Assembly: GCA_027919835.1 (NCBI GenBank)
Contig: JANVFP010000075.1
Coordinates: forward strand, 1-11,515
Source of the DNA: Lentinula raphanica
Taxonomy: Eukaryota; Basidiomycota; Agaricomycetes; Agaricales; Omphalotaceae
Length of the DNA stretch: 11,515 nt
Reading direction: 5' to 3'
This document shows, piece by piece, positions 10,401 to 11,515 of the stretch. The notes under the pieces were generated by a model. That model saw nothing but the letters and a program-made list of their open reading frames with translations. It did not search any database and was not told the origin of the DNA. Position 1 is the first letter of the stretch. Every line of letters starts with the position of its first letter. Position numbers and translations under genes: made by a program.

Positions 10401-11058
10401 GAGGGAAGACAGGGCGATCCTCCGTGAGAAGGTCTTCTAAGGTGTCCTTCCATACAGCGTTATGTTTGCTCTGCAATGCCGATAGTTGAGGTTGATTCTG
10501 TGGTCTATGTGCATAATGAATCAGGTGCTGTATGAATGGGATAGCGTCATCCTCATCAGATAACTCACACTGAGGAGGCAGGCTCATGCCAAAGCGGAAA
10601 CGTTGACCCATTGATATTCCCGCCTTTTTGTAACACATATGACTGTTGTTCTAGGGCCAGAGTCAGGGCAAGTCTTGTACCACAAAGAAGAACAACACAC
10701 CAGGAGAAAAGTAGTCTATATCAACTGGAGTAAGTTGCGTTGCGGCTTCGGATTGACCTGATGCCGAGGATTGGCTTGGCCTCGAGTTTTCCGACAATTG
10801 TCTGATTCTCTCAGCTCTGTCAAGCGCCTTGCTAGCGCTCTTCTTCCATCGTGTTTTGTCGCTTTCAGTTGCTGATGTATGTCTACTGTGATGGAGGAAA
10901 AGTTCTGCAGCTTTGATGTACGAACGAAAGGCGGAATCGAAATTTCGAGCCAGTTCAAATTTTGTTGCCTTGGTATACGTCGACTAGAGAAATGTAAAGA
11001 ACGAAGGCAGAGTAGTGCACCACATACGACGTACTTCAGCATCTTGTATCCGTGGCAT
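7456..11058 (-). CDS. palB: Calpain-like cysteine protease PalB/Rim13 (alkaline-pH signalling)
   Basis: In fungi PalB/Rim13 acts with ESCRT-III on endosomes to cleave the pH-response factor PacC/Rim101. Exons downward: 11058-11035, 10983-10701, 10650-10571, 10527-10312, 10252-10157, 10099-9919, 9864-9827, 9769-9748, 9707-9661, 9611-9463, 9414-9310, 9259-9160, 9106-9078, 9024-8836, 8769-8740, 8690-8526, 8469-8264, 8201-8121, 8072-7925, 7873-7781, 7729-7456; about 850 aa, normal for the family. An N-terminal MIT domain (KATKFELARNFDSAF...) ends near residue 75. Protease core: QNIVTDCSVCAS with Gln about 176 and Cys about 182, YDLKLLFNGGWRR, MGGYDFPGS, VLTGWIPEQ, THSYAVT (His about 374), ILDSW (Asp about 398, where classical calpains have Asn) and FEGIYLNWDP. 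Two C-terminal beta-sandwich (domain III-like) regions follow: GGNHTYPTFMINPQYHLRIH, then IPQEGAGMYRKTVKGTW to GRYWVVPSTYNPG. Frame problems near 8069, 8897, 9747 and 9865-9919; exon 3/4 boundaries and the 8736-8740 donor are ambiguous. Confidence 0.9.
9612..9660 (-). other. GC-AG intron in palB
   Basis: The exon reads PEQVEIK and ends AAAAG; the intron opens GCATGT and ends CATCACAG, 49 nt. The join gives PEQVEIKSPSFESERTW in frame. An alternative GT donor earlier (after PEQ) would remove the VEIK segment that PalB proteins usually carry after the WIPE motif. Confidence 0.7.
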
Positions 11059-11240
11059 TGGAGGTATGTTACTAAAGTACGAGTGCTTGGACGCGCTGAT
11101 TTGCAATAAGCAGCCCACAGTCGGAGTTTATGCGGCGGGGAACTAGGCGCCTATTAGCTCCGAATAGACGCTCAAAATATGCACAGCTTGCAAGTTGTGG
11201 ACGAAAAATTTGAACTAAGTCCAATGAAGAGTCTAAACGG
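11059..11240 (-). promoter_or_regulatory. Spacer between GH71 3' end and palB; presumed palB promoter
   Basis: This 182-bp gap must contain the GH71 3' UTR and the palB promoter. A perfect 10-bp palindrome TAGGCGCCTA lies at 11144-11153, about 90 bp upstream of the palB ATG. I found no PacC/Rim101-type GCCAAG site here. The minus-strand open frame in it shows no recognisable family. Confidence 0.45.
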
Positions 11241-11515
11241 TCATGAAAAGGCCGTAAATACATTAAAGTTGTACATCAGAGGTTGAGACTCAAACGTGAA
11301 CTCCAATGGTGAGCATCCGGCCACAACAAGCCCATCACGCCACATCGCAACATTAATACCATCCCCAGGCTCTAAGACTCGGGCTAACTTCGTGAGCCCC
11401 GCGCGTACAACGACCTTCATAGTGCCGCTGCCCGAGCTCATCGAAACCGTGGCGGGAAGCTTTGCGAGGACAACCACCATACCTTATCGTCGGTCTGTAA
11501 GGAGTAAGTAAAGAT
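11241..11515 (-). CDS. Glycoside hydrolase family 71 (alpha-1,3-glucanase, mutanase), C-terminal fragment
   Basis: Only the last part of the protein is in the window. GH71 enzymes hydrolyse alpha-1,3-glucan of fungal walls and are normally secreted. The reading TDDKVW, then VVVLAKLPATVSMSSGSG, VRAGLTKLARVLEPGDG, MWRDGLVVAGCSPLEFTFE and terminal YNFNVFTAFS with TGA at 11243-11241 matches the C-terminal beta-domain pattern I remember for fungal GH71 (LATxPATVTL, AGVTKL, FTFxxxPxxYNFNAFVA). Joining TDDKVW to VVVL needs one extra base: a G seems missing from the GG at 11477-11478. A good acceptor (CTTACAG) lies just before ACC at 11494, so an exon may start there. It runs in the same direction as palB, 182 bp upstream. 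Family recognition is from memory of a divergent domain, so moderate confidence. Confidence 0.65.

Noticed and set aside
10153..10638. Minus-strand open frame of 161 codons as a separate small gene
   Set aside because: It is palB exon 4 read through flanking introns; only the catalytic-Cys part is coding.
11072..11263. Minus-strand 63-codon open frame, with a passing resemblance to a hAT transposase C-terminus
   Set aside because: The similarity is too weak. It overlaps the GH71 stop and the palB promoter, and no terminal inverted repeats were seen.
11296..11511. Plus-strand open frame rich in Ser, Pro, Thr and Arg
   Set aside because: It lies antisense to the GH71 C-terminal frame, has the composition typical of an antisense shadow, and shows no family match.

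Overview
The window looks like nuclear DNA of a basidiomycete fungus, most likely an Agaricomycete. All four complete or near-complete genes are cut by many short introns (about 43-78 nt, mostly 48-60) with fungal splice sites. The gene set (Kap104-type transportin, L-type cargo lectin, RIT1, PalB/Rim13 calpain, GH71 alpha-1,3-glucanase) is fungal. There is no operon structure, rRNA, tRNA, transposon or CRISPR array that I can support.

Layout: (1) 1-3151, plus strand: transportin (karyopherin beta-2), missing only its first few codons. (2) 3152-3808: convergent 3' region with a small 10-bp tandem repeat. (3) 3809-5441, minus strand: VIP36/ERGIC-53-type L-type lectin, 12 exons. (4) 5442-5552: 111-bp divergent promoter with a CCACGTGG palindrome. 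(5) 5553-7418, plus strand: RIT1, the initiator-tRNA ribosylphosphate transferase, 9 exons. (6) Only 37 bp later, convergent, 7456-11058, minus strand: PalB/Rim13 calpain-like protease, about 21 exons. (7) 11059-11240: spacer and presumed palB promoter. (8) 11241-11515, minus strand: last exon(s) of a GH71 alpha-1,3-glucanase, cut by the window edge.

The genes serve unrelated jobs: nuclear import, ER-Golgi glycoprotein traffic, tRNA identity, alkaline-pH signalling and wall glucan degradation. I see no multi-gene system and no convincing new system.

Two window-wide features deserve attention. First, at least about 16 apparent one- or two-base indels interrupt otherwise well-conserved reading frames, in all five genes and often inside homopolymers. 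This looks more like uncorrected long-read assembly error than gene decay. Second, three introns, possibly four or five, appear to begin with GC rather than GT, which is a high share of about 47 introns. Exon models below were built by hand from splice consensus, frame and remembered family conservation; no alignment was run.
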